Source: Pseudobacteroides sp035370245 (GTDB taxonomy: Bacteria > Bacillota > Clostridia > Acetivibrionales > DSM-2933). From it: 23,978 nucleotides of DNA. Position numbers and translations under genes: made by a program. This document shows positions 23,954 to 23,978 of the stretch, piece by piece. The stretch spans positions 1 to 23,978 of the forward strand of contig DAOOVO010000063.1 in assembly GCA_035370245.1 (NCBI GenBank), written 5' to 3'. How positions within the stretch are numbered: position 1 is the first letter of the stretch; the number at the start of each line of letters is the position of its first letter. The notes beneath the pieces are model-generated. The model worked only from the letters and a program-made list of their open reading frames with translations, did no database searches and was not told the DNA's origin.

Positions 23954-23978
23954 TTGGAAAAAATTTTTGAAAATTTAA
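23954..23978 (+). CDS. possible 5' end of a further gene, cut by the window
   Basis: After the SLH gene stop, AAGAGGTGAT (23945-23954) resembles a strong Shine-Dalgarno sequence. A TTG overlapping its last base (23954-23956) opens a frame reading MEKIFENL to the window edge. The spacing is shorter than usual, and the true start may lie beyond the window. An 18-codon frame from ATG 23922 closes with TAA at the very last bases and has no ribosome site. No terminator is visible in 23902-23978. Confidence 0.25.

Overview
The window looks like chromosomal DNA of a low-GC, spore-forming, flagellated member of the Clostridia. The evidence is an AT-rich sequence with strong AGGAGG-type ribosome binding sites, a perfect HrcA/CIRCE operator, a sigma-D-type motility promoter, a SleB-type spore cortex lytic enzyme, a single-chain clostridial-type PurL, and an S-layer-homology protein. 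The relatives that come to mind are the cellulolytic Clostridium/Ruminiclostridium/Acetivibrio group, but this is an impression, not a proven placement. No mobile element, CRISPR array, tRNA or rRNA gene is visible, and coding density is high.

Layout. (1) 114-4447, minus strand: two tandem paralogous transmembrane chemoreceptors, with a sigma-D-like promoter (TAAA-N16-GCCGATAA) in front of the first. (2) 4629-6622, plus strand: htpG (Hsp90) behind a perfect 9-9-9 CIRCE operator and a sigma-A promoter, closed by a long hairpin shared with the convergent gene. (3) 6732-8971, minus strand: a two-gene operon of a HTH-cupin regulator followed by an AMP-forming acyl-CoA synthetase; a LysR regulator lies just upstream on the same strand (9096-9980). 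(4) 10153-14569, plus strand: purL (FGAM synthase, about 1258 aa) divergent from lysR across a 19-bp perfect palindrome, then a GC-rich 59-nt hairpin and a cytosolic cyclophilin. (5) 14666-15382, minus strand: sleB-like gene with a TTG start. (6) 15559-17482, minus strand: an OmpR-type response regulator overlapping its sensor kinase. Divergent from it, 17747-23901 on the plus strand, is an apparent operon of a membrane-fusion adaptor, ABC ATPase, MacB-type permease and SLH-domain surface protein.

The most distinctive part is the right-hand module, 15559-23901. The two-component system faces a MacAB-like exporter operon across a regulatory region that holds a 49-bp concentric palindrome and a perfect 11-bp tandem direct repeat, the spacing expected for OmpR-family binding. 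The adaptor is unusual: it carries two complete lipoyl/barrel-sandwich modules in tandem, an 83-residue Gly/Gln/Asn/Arg insert and a Met/Gly-rich pentapeptide-repeat tail. An SLH protein downstream with only a 30-nt gap suggests an export system tied to the cell envelope. That functional link is inference.

Several obvious open frames begin too early. The starts chosen here rest on Shine-Dalgarno placement: htpG at 4727, purL at 10153, the adaptor at 17747 (GTG), the ATPase at 19737 and the permease at 20416. No stretch longer than 300 bases lacks a gene.
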